From Leptolyngbya sp. SIOISBB (GTDB lineage: Bacteria > Cyanobacteriota > Cyanobacteriia > Phormidesmidales > Phormidesmidaceae): a DNA stretch of 64,000 nucleotides. Position 1 is the stretch's first letter. Every line of letters begins with the position of its first letter. The stretch lies in NCBI GenBank assembly GCA_010671905.1, contig JAAHII010000001.1, positions 1,054,001 to 1,118,000 of the forward strand. Direction: 5' to 3'. The position numbers and the translations under genes are program-made. Positions 48,508 through 57,402 of this stretch are shown here, in pieces. Below the pieces are notes generated by a model. The model saw nothing but the letters and a program-made list of their open reading frames with translations, had not been told where the DNA came from and made no database searches.

Positions 48508-50061
48508 ATGGCTTCAACGCTTGTTCGTGGCAAATATGTCATTACCAAAGCCCTTAGTCGTACCGAGGCGGAGATTATTGAAAATGGTGCGGTTTTTCAG
48601 CAAGACGGCCGCATTGTGGAAATTGGCCCCTATGAAGAATTAGCCGCTAAATATCAACCCGATAAAGTGTTGGGCGGTGAGCACGATGTGGTGATGCCAG
48701 GGTTTGTGAATAGCCACCATCACGTCGGGTTGACGCCGCTGCAACTGGGGTCTCTCGATTATCCGTTGGAGCTCTGGTTTGCCTCCCGATTGTCGGCCCG
48801 CAAGATTGATTTTTACCTGGATACCCTGTACTCCGCTTTCGAGATGATTGAGTCGGGGATCACGACCGTGCAGCATATTCACGGCTGGCTACCGGGGCCT
48901 GCGGGAACTTGGCCCGACATTACGGCCAACCTGCTGAAAGCCTATGACGACATTGGCATGCGGGTGTCCTATTGCTTTGGCGTGCGGACTCAAAATCACT
49001 TCGTTTACGAGTCGAATGACGAATTTGTGGCCAAGCTACCCCCTAGCATTGCCGCTGATATGGAGGCGTTGCTGAAGCCTCACGAAGTACCTTTAAAGGA
49101 CTATCTGTGGTTTTTCGAATCGCTGTGGCAGGAGTGGGAAGGTAAAGGCAGCGATCGCATTCGCATTCAATTAGCGCCGGCAAACCTGCACTGGTGTGAC
49201 GATGAAGCGCTTACGCAGCAAACTGAGTACGCCCAGAAGTACGGCGTTGGGATGCACATGCACCTGCTCGAAACGCCCTACCAGATGGAGTATGCCAAGC
49301 GCCGCACGGGCACCACGGCCGTCAAGCACCTGAACAAGTTGGGGGTTTTGGGCGAGCACCTGACCCTGGGCCATGGTGTTTGGCTAACGGAAGAAGACAT
49401 TGACCTGATTGCCGAAACCGGCACCATGATTTGCCACAACGCTAGCTCCAACCTGCGGCTCCAGAGTGGGATCGCCCCGCTCAACTATTACGCCAAGAAG
49501 GGGGTGCGAGTCGGGATGGGGTTGGATGAAGCGGGCATTAATGACGATCGCGACATGCTGCAAGAGATGCGTCTCGTCCTTAAGCTGCACCGAGAGCCCG
49601 GCATGGACAATCTCGTTCCGGCGGCGGCCCAAGTTTTCCAGATGGCGACGGAAAACGGTGCTCACACAACTCGCTTTGCCAAAGAAGTCGGCACCTTAGA
49701 ACCCGGCAAAGCCGCCGACATTGTGCTGATGGACTGGAACCATCTGGCTTATCCCTATCTGGATGACACGATTCCCGTGCTGGAAGCCATACTCCATCGC
49801 AGTCGTACCCATGGCATTCACACGGTGATGTGCAATGGCGAAGTGATTCTCAAAGATCGGCAGTTTACCCGCGTGGATAAAGATGCTTTGTTAGAGGAAC
49901 TGGCCGAGTCGATGCGAGCTCCGCTAACACCGGATGAGTTACGGCGGCGCGAACTGGCCAAAGAAGTTTTCCCCTACGTGAAGAAGGTCTATGACGGGTG
50001 GTTTGATCCCCAGTCTTGTGAATCTTTCTACAGCCCTAATTGTCGTTGTCCCGCTTGCTAA
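48508..50061 (+). CDS. amidohydrolase-superfamily deaminase (TrzA/AtzB/8-oxoguanine-deaminase-like)
   Basis: The 517-residue protein has the metal-dependent amidohydrolase layout. Ligands are in PGFVNSHHHVGLTPL (HxH, about residue 70), a His in GVGMHMHLLETPYQ (about 250), LTLGHGVWLTEEDI (about 290) and the Asp of GMGLDEAGINDDRDML (about 345). The composite small barrel includes the late GTLEPGKAADIVLMDWNHL. It is longer than typical 450-residue family members, with a Cys-rich C terminus (SCESFYSPNCRCPAC) that could bind a second metal. Related enzymes remove ammonia or amines from purines, pyrimidines or s-triazines. It is the first gene after the NtcA-type promoter. Confidence 0.88.
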   Translation: MASTLVRGKYVITKALSRTEAEIIENGAVFQQDGRIVEIGPYEELAAKYQPDKVLGGEHDVVMPGFVNSHHHVGLTPLQLGSLDYPLELWFASRLSARKIDFYLDTLYSAFEMIESGITTVQHIHGWLPGPAGTWPDITANLLKAYDDIGMRVSYCFGVRTQNHFVYESNDEFVAKLPPSIAADMEALLKPHEVPLKDYLWFFESLWQEWEGKGSDRIRIQLAPANLHWCDDEALTQQTEYAQKYGVGMHMHLLETPYQMEYAKRRTGTTAVKHLNKLGVLGEHLTLGHGVWLTEEDIDLIAETGTMICHNASSNLRLQSGIAPLNYYAKKGVRVGMGLDEAGINDDRDMLQEMRLVLKLHREPGMDNLVPAAAQVFQMATENGAHTTRFAKEVGTLEPGKAADIVLMDWNHLAYPYLDDTIPVLEAILHRSRTHGIHTVMCNGEVILKDRQFTRVDKDALLEELAESMRAPLTPDELRRRELAKEVFPYVKKVYDGWFDPQSCESFYSPNCRCPAC

Positions 50062-50154
50062 AGCCGGAGGACTTTTTAAGGTCTTCCCAGTTGTGATGTG
50101 TTGCTTGAGATGTTTCGGTTTGTTATTTGCCCTTTGAATTGAGGAGAAAGCCCT

Positions 50155-51195
50155 ATGTTTCGTTCGAGTACGAGTCGTCGTCGGTTTTTGGGTATGAGCC
50201 TAGGGGCGGCCCTGACCCCCGCCATGCTCTCGGTTTTGAGTAGTTGCTCTGGAGCAAATAAATCGGCCTCCCACGGCGGACGCGAAATTAAGTTTGCCCA
50301 TGGGGCTGGACTCTGCAATATGCCCTTGTTTTATTCAGCGGAAAAGCAGTTGTTTAGCCAGTACGGCTTCACGGGGACGGCTGCTCTGACGCCGATGCCT
50401 GCCGACGTGGCGATACAACTGGCTACCGGACAAGTGGAAATGGCCGTGATTCCCTTCACGAATGCGATCGCGGCCTATACCCAGGGTGCGTCCTTCCAAA
50501 TTGTGGCGGGAAGTGGTGTTGAAGGATTAATCGTCGTTGCCAAGCCCGAAATCCAGACATTTGCCGATTTGAAAGGCAAAAAAGTTGCCACCTTCCAGGC
50601 CGACACCCTAGACGTGGTGGTCTACGACTACCTCAAGAAAGAGGGGCTGACCTACGATGATGTGGAAATGGTGTACCTAGGTGACTCCACCGAACTGTTG
50701 AATGCCTATGTGGCCGGACAGGTCGATGCGGTGAGCCACATTGAACCCTACGCCACCAAGGCCAAGACCTCTACCAACGGCAACATCCTCGGTGACGGTA
50801 CCGATATCTATGGCGCTGGGTATCCCGACTGCGTACTCGCCGTGCGTAACGAGGTGATTGAGGCGGAGCCGGAAGTGGTGAAAGATGTGATTCGCGTCTT
50901 CTTCGAGGCCCAATACCAAATCGAAAATAACTTTGAAGAAGCGGCGCAAACTACCATCGACAAGTACTACAAGACCGATATGGAAAGTTTGCTGGCTGCC
51001 GCCCAGGCTCAGCCCCCAGGCGTGGATATTCGGAGTCAGCGCGACTTTATGTACAGTCGCGCCCAGAGCATGAAGGAGTTGAACTATATCAACTCTGATC
51101 TGGATGACAACTTCGTTAACTTTGCCCTCCTCGAAGACGTGATTGCCGAAAGTCCTGAGCTGTGGGAGCGGGTCAAGGTCAAAACCACGGCATAG
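50155..51195 (+). CDS. ABC importer substrate-binding protein, NMT1/SsuA-like lipoprotein
   Basis: The 346-residue protein has a signal with SRRRFLGMSLGAAL (twin-arginine-like) followed by the lipobox LSSC at about residue 31, so it should be a membrane-anchored periplasmic protein. FADLKGKKVATFQADTLD and NAYVAGQVDAVSHIEPYATKA are typical of the NMT1/THI5/SsuA family (aromatic sulfonate, taurine, pyrimidine-precursor and nitrogen-heterocycle binders). A strong ribosome site AGGAGAAAG lies upstream. The next two importer genes follow on the same strand. Confidence 0.9.
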   Translation: MFRSSTSRRRFLGMSLGAALTPAMLSVLSSCSGANKSASHGGREIKFAHGAGLCNMPLFYSAEKQLFSQYGFTGTAALTPMPADVAIQLATGQVEMAVIPFTNAIAAYTQGASFQIVAGSGVEGLIVVAKPEIQTFADLKGKKVATFQADTLDVVVYDYLKKEGLTYDDVEMVYLGDSTELLNAYVAGQVDAVSHIEPYATKAKTSTNGNILGDGTDIYGAGYPDCVLAVRNEVIEAEPEVVKDVIRVFFEAQYQIENNFEEAAQTTIDKYYKTDMESLLAAAQAQPPGVDIRSQRDFMYSRAQSMKELNYINSDLDDNFVNFALLEDVIAESPELWERVKVKTTA

Positions 51196-51293
51196 TCGTT
51201 TTGGCATGGGGTTCTAAGCCATGCTGACTCCTGACCATGCTGCCCCGTGCCTTTCTCGGTGCCATTCTCATTCCCTAAAGTTGCCATCCCACC

Positions 51294-52187
51294 ATGACGA
51301 CCAACATGCAACCTAAACTGTCTCGTCCGGCTCGTTCGCCTGCAGCCAGTCAAGCGAGTAAAACGACCAAAACTCGCTGGGCGAAAGATGCTGCACAGTC
51401 GGTGATGTGGTGGGTGATTTCCCTCGGGCTCTTTATCGGCATTTGGGAACTGGTGACCCTTTTGGGGTGGACGAATACCATCATCTTGCCGCCCCCGCAT
51501 CAGTTTTTTGCCGAAATTGCGAACCAAGAGCAGTTTCTCGCCCCCCGGATTGGAGTTGAGCGGACTGGCGGCAATTTTGTGCTGTTGACGGCGATTGTCG
51601 CAACCCTCAAGCGAGTGCTGATCGGCTTAGTGTTGGGCTTCACCGCTGCCCTGGGGGTCGGTGGGCTCGCCTGCTACTTCGATCTGTTTGGCAAGTTGAC
51701 GTTACCCGTCATTACCTTGCTGGCACCTATTGCCCCCATTGCCTGGATTCCCTTCGCCATCATGGCCTTTGGCATTGGGGATGGGGCCGCCGTGTTTGTG
51801 GTGTTTATTGGCATTTTCTTTTTGCTGACCTTGGCAACGGTCAACGCCATCCGCAATGTCAATCAGCTCTATATCAATACCGCGAGAGTGCTGGGCGCAA
51901 GTCGGCGACAGGTGATGTTTAAGGTCATCTTGCCCGCGATTATTCCAGATCTGTTCTTCATTTTGCGAATTAACTTCTTCGCTGCCTGGATGGCGGTGCT
52001 GGCAGCCGAAATGGTGGGCGTGAATACCGGGTTAGGGGCGATCGTGATGGTCGGTCGCCAGATGTTTAACGCCAAACTCATGTTCCTGGGGATGGCGGTG
52101 ATTGGCTTTGTGGGGTACTTGCTAGATGTGGGATTCCGGCAAATTCAAAATCGGGTGCTTTGGTGGAAGGACGCTTCGCAGCTTTGA
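51294..52187 (+). CDS. ABC importer permease, SsuC/TauC-like
   Basis: The 297-residue protein has about six membrane helices and the EAA-like loop NTARVLGASRRQVMFKVILPAIIPDLFFILRI (about 200-230), where the ATPase docks. The N-terminal 35 residues are Thr/Ala/Pro-rich and lie before the first helix. It pairs with the binding protein upstream and the ATPase downstream. Between it and the ATPase gene lies MITE copy C2, which lengthens the normally short gap to 199 bp. Confidence 0.92.
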   Translation: MTTNMQPKLSRPARSPAASQASKTTKTRWAKDAAQSVMWWVISLGLFIGIWELVTLLGWTNTIILPPPHQFFAEIANQEQFLAPRIGVERTGGNFVLLTAIVATLKRVLIGLVLGFTAALGVGGLACYFDLFGKLTLPVITLLAPIAPIAWIPFAIMAFGIGDGAAVFVVFIGIFFLLTLATVNAIRNVNQLYINTARVLGASRRQVMFKVILPAIIPDLFFILRINFFAAWMAVLAAEMVGVNTGLGAIVMVGRQMFNAKLMFLGMAVIGFVGYLLDVGFRQIQNRVLWWKDASQL

Positions 52188-52261
52188 TGCAAGGTAAATA
52201 TCGGCTGTCAACGCCTAGTCAAGCAATCTAGATCGGGAAATTGGCAGATCGCTCGCCTTGG

Positions 52262-52366
52262 TATAGCAGAAGTCGGAATGCGGAAGTCGGAATGCGGAAT
52301 TGAAAGCCTTACCCTCAAGGGGTTTCAACAATTCAGAGTGACCCAATCAAACTGCGGCTCGCTATA
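52262..52366. mobile_element. MITE family C, copy C2, inside the importer operon
   Basis: The 105-bp segment from TATAGCAGAAGTCGG to CTGCGGCTCGCTATA aligns with C1 at the ends and in the internal GGAATGCGGA repeats. It sits 20 bp before the ATPase start codon; the ribosome-binding site AGGGGAAAG lies outside it, so translation should not be blocked. Confidence 0.8.
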
Positions 52367-52386
52367 GAAAACGTTAGGGGAAAGTC

Positions 52387-53193
52387 ATGGGACAACTCGT
52401 TTGCGACCACGTCTCAAAAGTTTGGAATCCGGAGACGGCGGATGCCAACTTAGCGATCGATGAGGTCAGCTTCACCGTCAATCCGGGGGAGTTTCTCGTC
52501 ATCATTGGTCCCAGCGGCTGTGGCAAAAGCACTCTATTGGGCATGATGGCTGGGCTCGAAATGCCGACCTCGGGAGCCATGATCTACAATGGCGAGCCGA
52601 TCACCGAGCCCTCCACCGATCGCTCCATGATCTTTCAGCAAGCGTCGTTGTTTCCCTGGCTTTCGGTGCTGGATAATGTCGCCTTTGGCCTCGACCTGCA
52701 GGGCATTAGCAAAAAGGAACGGACGGAGCACGCGAAACATTATCTGCAGCAAGTGGGTCTGCTGAAGTCCGCTAACCGCTATCCCCATCAGCTTTCGGGA
52801 GGGATGCAACAGCGGGCCTGCATCGCTCGCGCCCTCTGTTTGGGTACCGATGTGTTGCTCATGGATGAGCCCTTCGCTGCCCTCGACGTGCAAACCCGTC
52901 ACCAGATGCAGAAGTTCTTGCTAGAGCTGTGGGAAGGGACGAATAAGACGGTGGTGTTTGTGACTCACCACATTGATGAGGCAGTATATCTGGCCGATCG
53001 CGTCCTCATTCTCACCGCGAATCCGGGTCGCGTGCTAGAGATGATTCCCATTGAGATGGAGCGGCCCCGCGACATGATGAGCAAGGGCTTTGAGTATCAC
53101 CGCAACTTGTTTGTCGATCACCTGCGATCGGAGGTGGTGCGCGCCTTTGAAGAGCAAGAACTCGCTGAAATGTTGGATACGCGCATTAAGTAA
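52387..53193 (+). CDS. ABC importer ATPase, SsuB/TauB-like
   Basis: The 268-residue protein has Walker A GPSGCGKST (about 39-47), the Q-loop FQQASLFPW, the signature LSGGMQQRACIARAL (about 138-152), Walker B VLLMDEPFAALD and the switch VTHHIDEAVYLADR. It powers the importer with the binding protein and permease upstream. Its stop is 2 bp from the start of the next gene, indicating translational coupling. Confidence 0.93.
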   Translation: MGQLVCDHVSKVWNPETADANLAIDEVSFTVNPGEFLVIIGPSGCGKSTLLGMMAGLEMPTSGAMIYNGEPITEPSTDRSMIFQQASLFPWLSVLDNVAFGLDLQGISKKERTEHAKHYLQQVGLLKSANRYPHQLSGGMQQRACIARALCLGTDVLLMDEPFAALDVQTRHQMQKFLLELWEGTNKTVVFVTHHIDEAVYLADRVLILTANPGRVLEMIPIEMERPRDMMSKGFEYHRNLFVDHLRSEVVRAFEEQELAEMLDTRIK

Positions 53194-53195
53194 CG

Positions 53196-53678
53196 ATGTT
53201 GAAGAATTTTCCCCTCCTGCAAAATCTGACCCAATTCGTCACGGGTAAAGAGCCCACCAAAGATGAGCCCGCGATCGATATTTGGTCCTATGCGGAACCG
53301 GCGGGCGAGGAGCCTGATCCGCTGCAGCGCAATGTGTTGCAGTGGCGACGGTTGATCACTTCAGTGCGAGAGCCCGTGGATGAGTTTCCGGGACAGCCGG
53401 TGGATATTGTTGGGTTTGTCCATCGACCGTTTCCCCCCACGCCGAATCAATTTGTGTTGGCACGACGAATCATTCGCTGTTGCTTAGCCGATACGGTGCC
53501 GCTAGGATTGGCGATCGCCACGGACACTGCCGACACCTATGAGGCTGACCAGTGGCTGCGGGTGCAGGGCACCTTTGGCACCACCCTATATCGCAATCGC
53601 CTTACCCTGGTCGTGAAACCTGATACCATCACTGCCATTGACGAACCGCAAAAGGTTTATATCAACGGGGTTTTCTAA
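53196..53678 (+). CDS. stand-alone TIGR03943/DUF1980 C-terminal-type domain protein
   Basis: The 160-residue soluble protein contains VDIVGFVHRPFPPTPNQFVLARRIIRCCLADTVPLGLAIATD and WLRVQGTFGTT, the pattern of the C-terminal domain of YcgQ/TIGR03943 proteins. In Bacillus those have two N-terminal membrane helices and pair with a YcgR-type permease. Here the membrane part is absent and the domain is preceded by about 50 residues without family similarity. The conserved Cys pair (RCC) could bind metal or a ligand. Its place within an operon for nitrogen-compound uptake is unusual. Function unknown. Confidence 0.65.
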   Translation: MLKNFPLLQNLTQFVTGKEPTKDEPAIDIWSYAEPAGEEPDPLQRNVLQWRRLITSVREPVDEFPGQPVDIVGFVHRPFPPTPNQFVLARRIIRCCLADTVPLGLAIATDTADTYEADQWLRVQGTFGTTLYRNRLTLVVKPDTITAIDEPQKVYINGVF

Positions 53679-53682
53679 CGTC

Positions 53683-54420
53683 ATGTCGGCAGAAAAACGG
53701 GTTTTATTAGGGATGCTGACGCCGTCATCCAATACGGTGTTGGAACCGGTCACCACGGCGATTTTGCAAGATTTAGACCCCGTCTCGGCCCATTTCAGTC
53801 GTTTTCGCGTCACTGAGATTTCTCTGTCTGAAACTGCACTGGGGCAGTTTGACGATCGCCCCTTACTCACCGCAGCCGAACTGCTAGCCGATGCCAACGT
53901 CGATGTGATCGCCTGGAATGGCACTTCTGCGGGTTGGTTAGGCTTTGAGCGCGATGTGCACTTGTGCGATCGCATTCAATCCGTCACCGGGATTCCGGCA
54001 ACCACCTCTGTGCTAGCGCTCAATGAGCTGTTTCAGCAGCAGCACATCACTCGCTTTGGGCTGGTCACGCCCTACACCGCCGATGTCCAGTCCAAGATCG
54101 TGCAGAACTACGGCCAAGCAGGCTTCGACTGTATTGCCGAACGCCATTTAGATTTATCGGTCAACTTTGCCTTTTCCGAGGTCACAGCAGACAGTATTAC
54201 TCAACAGGTCAGAGCAGTTGCAGCAGCAGAACCCCAAGTCATTACCACCTTCTGCACTAACCTGAGGGCCGCGCCCCTGGTGGCTGATCTCGAAGCGCAC
54301 ATCGGCATTCCCATTTATGACACCATTTCTGTCGTGGTTTGGAAATCGTTGATCCTCGCCGGAGCTGACCCTTCGCAAGTGAAAGGCTGGGGGCAGTTGT
54401 TTACAACTGAGGCCCCATGA
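53683..54420 (+). CDS. Asp/Glu-racemase superfamily enzyme (maleate isomerase/AMDase-like)
   Basis: The start at ATG 53683 gives 245 residues and leaves 4 bp after the previous stop. The fold repeats two Rossmann-like halves: LLGMLTPSSNTVLEPVT at the start, VDVIAWNGTSAGWLGF in the first half, RFGLVTPYTADVQSKI, and ITTFCTNLRAAPLVADLEA with the Cys of the second half. In racemases two Cys act together, while maleate isomerases and arylmalonate decarboxylases keep one or both. Here only the second position clearly has Cys; the first half shows GTSAG, where decarboxylases also lack Cys. It may therefore be a decarboxylase/isomerase rather than a racemase (inference). Its stop overlaps the next start. 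Confidence 0.78.
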   Translation: MSAEKRVLLGMLTPSSNTVLEPVTTAILQDLDPVSAHFSRFRVTEISLSETALGQFDDRPLLTAAELLADANVDVIAWNGTSAGWLGFERDVHLCDRIQSVTGIPATTSVLALNELFQQQHITRFGLVTPYTADVQSKIVQNYGQAGFDCIAERHLDLSVNFAFSEVTADSITQQVRAVAAAEPQVITTFCTNLRAAPLVADLEAHIGIPIYDTISVVVWKSLILAGADPSQVKGWGQLFTTEAP

Positions 54421-55859
54421 CGCCACTCCACCAATGGTCTGCCACTCAGCTACAGCAAGGGCTCGCCCAAAAAGAAATTCGAGCCACGGAGGTCGTTGAT
54501 AGCTGTTTGCAAGCGATTGAACAGTCCAACGATCAGCTACAGGCGCTGATCACTGTCTGTGGCGATCAGGCTTTAGCGGCAGCGCAGCAGGTGGACGAGG
54601 CCCGCAGTCGGGGTGAATCCTTCGGTCCGTTAGCAGGAATTCCCTTTTCAGCCAAGGACCTGACGCCAACGGCGGGTGTCCGCACCACCATGGGGTCGCT
54701 GATTTACCAAGATTGGGTTCCCAGCCAAGACGAGCTGTGCATTGCTCGGCTGAAACAAGCGGGCGGTATTCTTCTGGGCAAAACCAACACCCCCGAATTT
54801 GGGCTCGGCGCTCACTGCACCAATCCACTGTTTGGCCCCACGGCAAATCCCTATGATCCAGCTCGCAGTTCTGGCGGATCGAGCGGTGGGGCGGCGGTTT
54901 CGGTGGCGACAGGCATGTGTGCCCTGGCCCAGGGTACTGATATGGGCGGCTCTGTCAGAACACCCGCTAGCTTTTGTGGAGTGGTGGGCCTGCGGCCAAG
55001 TGCGGGGCGCATTCCGCGATCGCGCAAACCCCTCCTATGGGACTACCTCGACACCGATGGCATTCTGGCGCGCACCGTCGAAGATGCCGCGCTGATGCTC
55101 TCGGTGATGGCTGGTTGGGATGCGGCTGACCCGATCGCGATCGCCGCTCCGTGGTCACCACCCACCTTGAATGCGTCTGTTGTTGACCAACTCATGGGTA
55201 AAGTCCGCGTGGGCTTTAGCGCCGATCTGGGCATTACGCCCGTCGATACTGAGGTGCAAGCAGTCTTTGAACAGGCGATCGCCCGCTTAACTCCCCTTTG
55301 CCAAAGAGTGACCCCTACCCATCCCGATTGTTCAATGGCGCAATCTGCCTTCGAGACGATGCGGGCGGCGCTCCTCTGGTATAAGCAAAAGCAGCACTAT
55401 GAAGAGCATTTCGACCAGCTCACCGACACGGTTCGTTGGAATGTTGCCCGTGGTCAAGACCTCTCTGCCACTGAGTTCCTGGCCGCCTCTGCCCAGCGCG
55501 ACCAGCTCTACCGCAACTTTCTGAGCTTCTTTGAAACCCATGACATTTTGGCCACCGTCAGCGCCTGCGTGCCGCCCTTTCCCCACGATCAGCCGGAGGT
55601 TTTGCAGGTCAACGACACGCCCTTACGCAACATCATCGACTACCTCACCATCACCTATACGATTTCGCTGACGGGCCTGCCCGCCCTCTCGATTCCCTGC
55701 GGCTGGACGGCTTCAGGTCTGCCCGTGGGGATGCAGCTCATTGGACCGCCCCACGGCGAAGCGACCCTGCTGCAATTTGCCTACGTTCTGCAGGAAGCCT
55801 TGGGGTTTCGCCATCGCTGGCCTGAAGGTCGTGTTTGTAATAACTCCCGTCCAAGTTGA
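54417..55859 (+). CDS. amidase signature family enzyme (second amidase of the cluster)
   Basis: The 480-residue protein has the triad Lys in PFSAKDLTPTAG (about 80), and the Gly/Ser block SSGGSSGGAAVSVATGMCALAQGTDMGGSVRTPASFCGVVGLRPS (about 155-200). It is more like GatA/indoleacetamide hydrolases than urea amidolyase parts. ATG 54417 overlaps the racemase-family stop (ATGA), so the two are coupled. Amide hydrolysis releasing ammonium fits an NtcA-controlled catabolic cluster. It ends the operon. Confidence 0.9.
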   Translation: MTPLHQWSATQLQQGLAQKEIRATEVVDSCLQAIEQSNDQLQALITVCGDQALAAAQQVDEARSRGESFGPLAGIPFSAKDLTPTAGVRTTMGSLIYQDWVPSQDELCIARLKQAGGILLGKTNTPEFGLGAHCTNPLFGPTANPYDPARSSGGSSGGAAVSVATGMCALAQGTDMGGSVRTPASFCGVVGLRPSAGRIPRSRKPLLWDYLDTDGILARTVEDAALMLSVMAGWDAADPIAIAAPWSPPTLNASVVDQLMGKVRVGFSADLGITPVDTEVQAVFEQAIARLTPLCQRVTPTHPDCSMAQSAFETMRAALLWYKQKQHYEEHFDQLTDTVRWNVARGQDLSATEFLAASAQRDQLYRNFLSFFETHDILATVSACVPPFPHDQPEVLQVNDTPLRNIIDYLTITYTISLTGLPALSIPCGWTASGLPVGMQLIGPPHGEATLLQFAYVLQEALGFRHRWPEGRVCNNSRPS

Positions 55860-56231
55860 AAACTTGAGTCTGAGCGGCTGTATGGCTTAGTTATCGCAGC
55901 AGAGAAATTCTGGGCGTTAAGGCTCAAATATAGTTTGTGCCTGATTTTGGACTAGATTGCTCAAAAGTTATGGTTTGAACCATTTGAACTGTCGTTTACC
56001 CGATTTTGATGAACCCTTGCTGTATCTGAGGATTGGTTACCGCTTGGGGGCAACTATTCGGTTATTTTTAACGGTGAGCATCAGCGGCTGCAGATTACCT
56101 ATCGCACAACGCAGCTCTCTTACCTGCAGTCAGTTGCACGCAAATGTTAGGCTGCATCTCCTGCAAAGCTATTTACTATTGTTTTTCAATGGCTCTTGAA
56201 TCTTAGAGAGCCATGCATTCCAAAATTCATG
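55860..56231. other. intergenic region, nothing recognised
   Basis: This lies between the second amidase and the convergent lectin gene. The 80-residue + frame at 55957 shows no features. Composition becomes AT-rich towards the lectin gene. Confidence 0.45.
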
Positions 56232-56942
56232 TTATGTGTTGAATGTATTCGTATTTGATGCCCACATTGCTTGTCCTAATGAATCATATATAACCAGGTT
56301 ACGATCATTTTGAAGTTTTAGAGTATGGGGACTTTTACCTTTTTTACTTGTATTTGACGCCCACGTAACTTGCTCATTAGCGTCTAGGAGTAGTAAATTC
56401 CCATCTTCCATAAGGATAAGCCTAAAAGGTGGAATACCTTTGCCATCAGTATTTGACGCCCATATTGCTCTAGCATTTTCATACGACACAATATTTCCAT
56501 TGCCTTTAGAGTTCTCATACAAAACAATATTTCCATCACCTTGAACAACAAACTTATAGCTTGAATTAATCGATTTCAAGTATGAGCCCTCAATCATTTC
56601 ATTCTGACTTGAAATCTCACTTCCTAGATCTATCTTCCAATCAACATGTCGGCCTAAAGCAGATCTATATTGGAGTGATTTATGACTTGTCTCCTTGTTG
56701 GATTTACTCTCTTTCCAGATAGGCACAAACAAGAATATAAGGCCAGCAAAAATAATTGGGCCTAAAATCCTTAAATTCTGCTGCATTTTAGGATCAAGCT
56801 TTGGAATCTGAAATATCCCAAAATCAAAGCCTGATAGATATGGACTCAAGAGTAGAATTAGACCAAATGTGAGGAGAATAACTCCAAAATCATTTGGGAG
56901 GCCAATAATTTTATAAAGACTTTTCCGATTAGTATCAGCCAT
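56232..56942 (-). CDS. membrane-anchored bulb-type (D-mannose-binding) lectin domain protein
   Basis: The 236-residue protein has two N-terminal hydrophobic segments (about 18-38 and 58-76), then a beta-prism II lectin domain. The QxDxNxVxY-type sites appear as VQGDGNIVLYE, LMEDGNLLLLD and LQNDRNLVIYD, the first being closest to consensus and the others partly degenerate. AIWASNT and VTWASNT spacers occur three times. The domain would face the outside or periplasm, depending on topology. Such lectins bind mannose-like glycans and are often bacteriocin- or adhesion-linked. The gene is markedly AT-rich and lacks HIP1 sites, pointing to transfer. Neighbour relations give no clue. Confidence 0.85.
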   Translation of the reverse strand: MADTNRKSLYKIIGLPNDFGVILLTFGLILLLSPYLSGFDFGIFQIPKLDPKMQQNLRILGPIIFAGLIFLFVPIWKESKSNKETSHKSLQYRSALGRHVDWKIDLGSEISSQNEMIEGSYLKSINSSYKFVVQGDGNIVLYENSKGNGNIVSYENARAIWASNTDGKGIPPFRLILMEDGNLLLLDANEQVTWASNTSKKGKSPHTLKLQNDRNLVIYDSLGQAMWASNTNTFNT

Positions 56943-57402
56943 TCAAAGACACTACCAATTGTTCAATATTTTAAGCCACCTAACTCGTAATTAGAGGGGA
57001 AGTTTCCACCTAAAACGATAGACTTTCAAAGCCATCAGGATACTCCAGCTATAAGGCTTTCGATGACTTTCAGACCCATCTTACAGTGGATGATTATGTG
57101 GAACGGTATCACTCTCCTCAGCGAGAACATATACCCGATTGGTTGCTCTGACCTTAACGACCAGAATTTTTCCGCTGCTAAAACTATGTCTGTATCAACC
57201 TCATCTAGCTTCTCCTTGTCTTTGGCACAGCCTGCCCGTAGGCGAAGCCGCTCCCAAGGTGCTAGGGCTTAGGAGAGAAACCGGCGTCCTGAGGGACTTT
57301 CGTGAGGAGCAAAACCAGGATTTCTCCTTCCTCAAGGAGAGGTGCCGCAGGCGGTGAGGTGTGTGGCGCAAAATTCCAGATCTGAATCTGGATGAAGGTT
57401 GA
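56943..57402. other. intergenic region with degraded repeat sequence
   Basis: The part from about 57230 to 57360 contains GC-rich CCCGTAGGCGAAGCCGCTCC-type and GTGCCGCAGGCGGTGAGG-type segments that look like dispersed intergenic repeats. No gene is called; frames at 57063 and 57139 are featureless. Confidence 0.45.
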
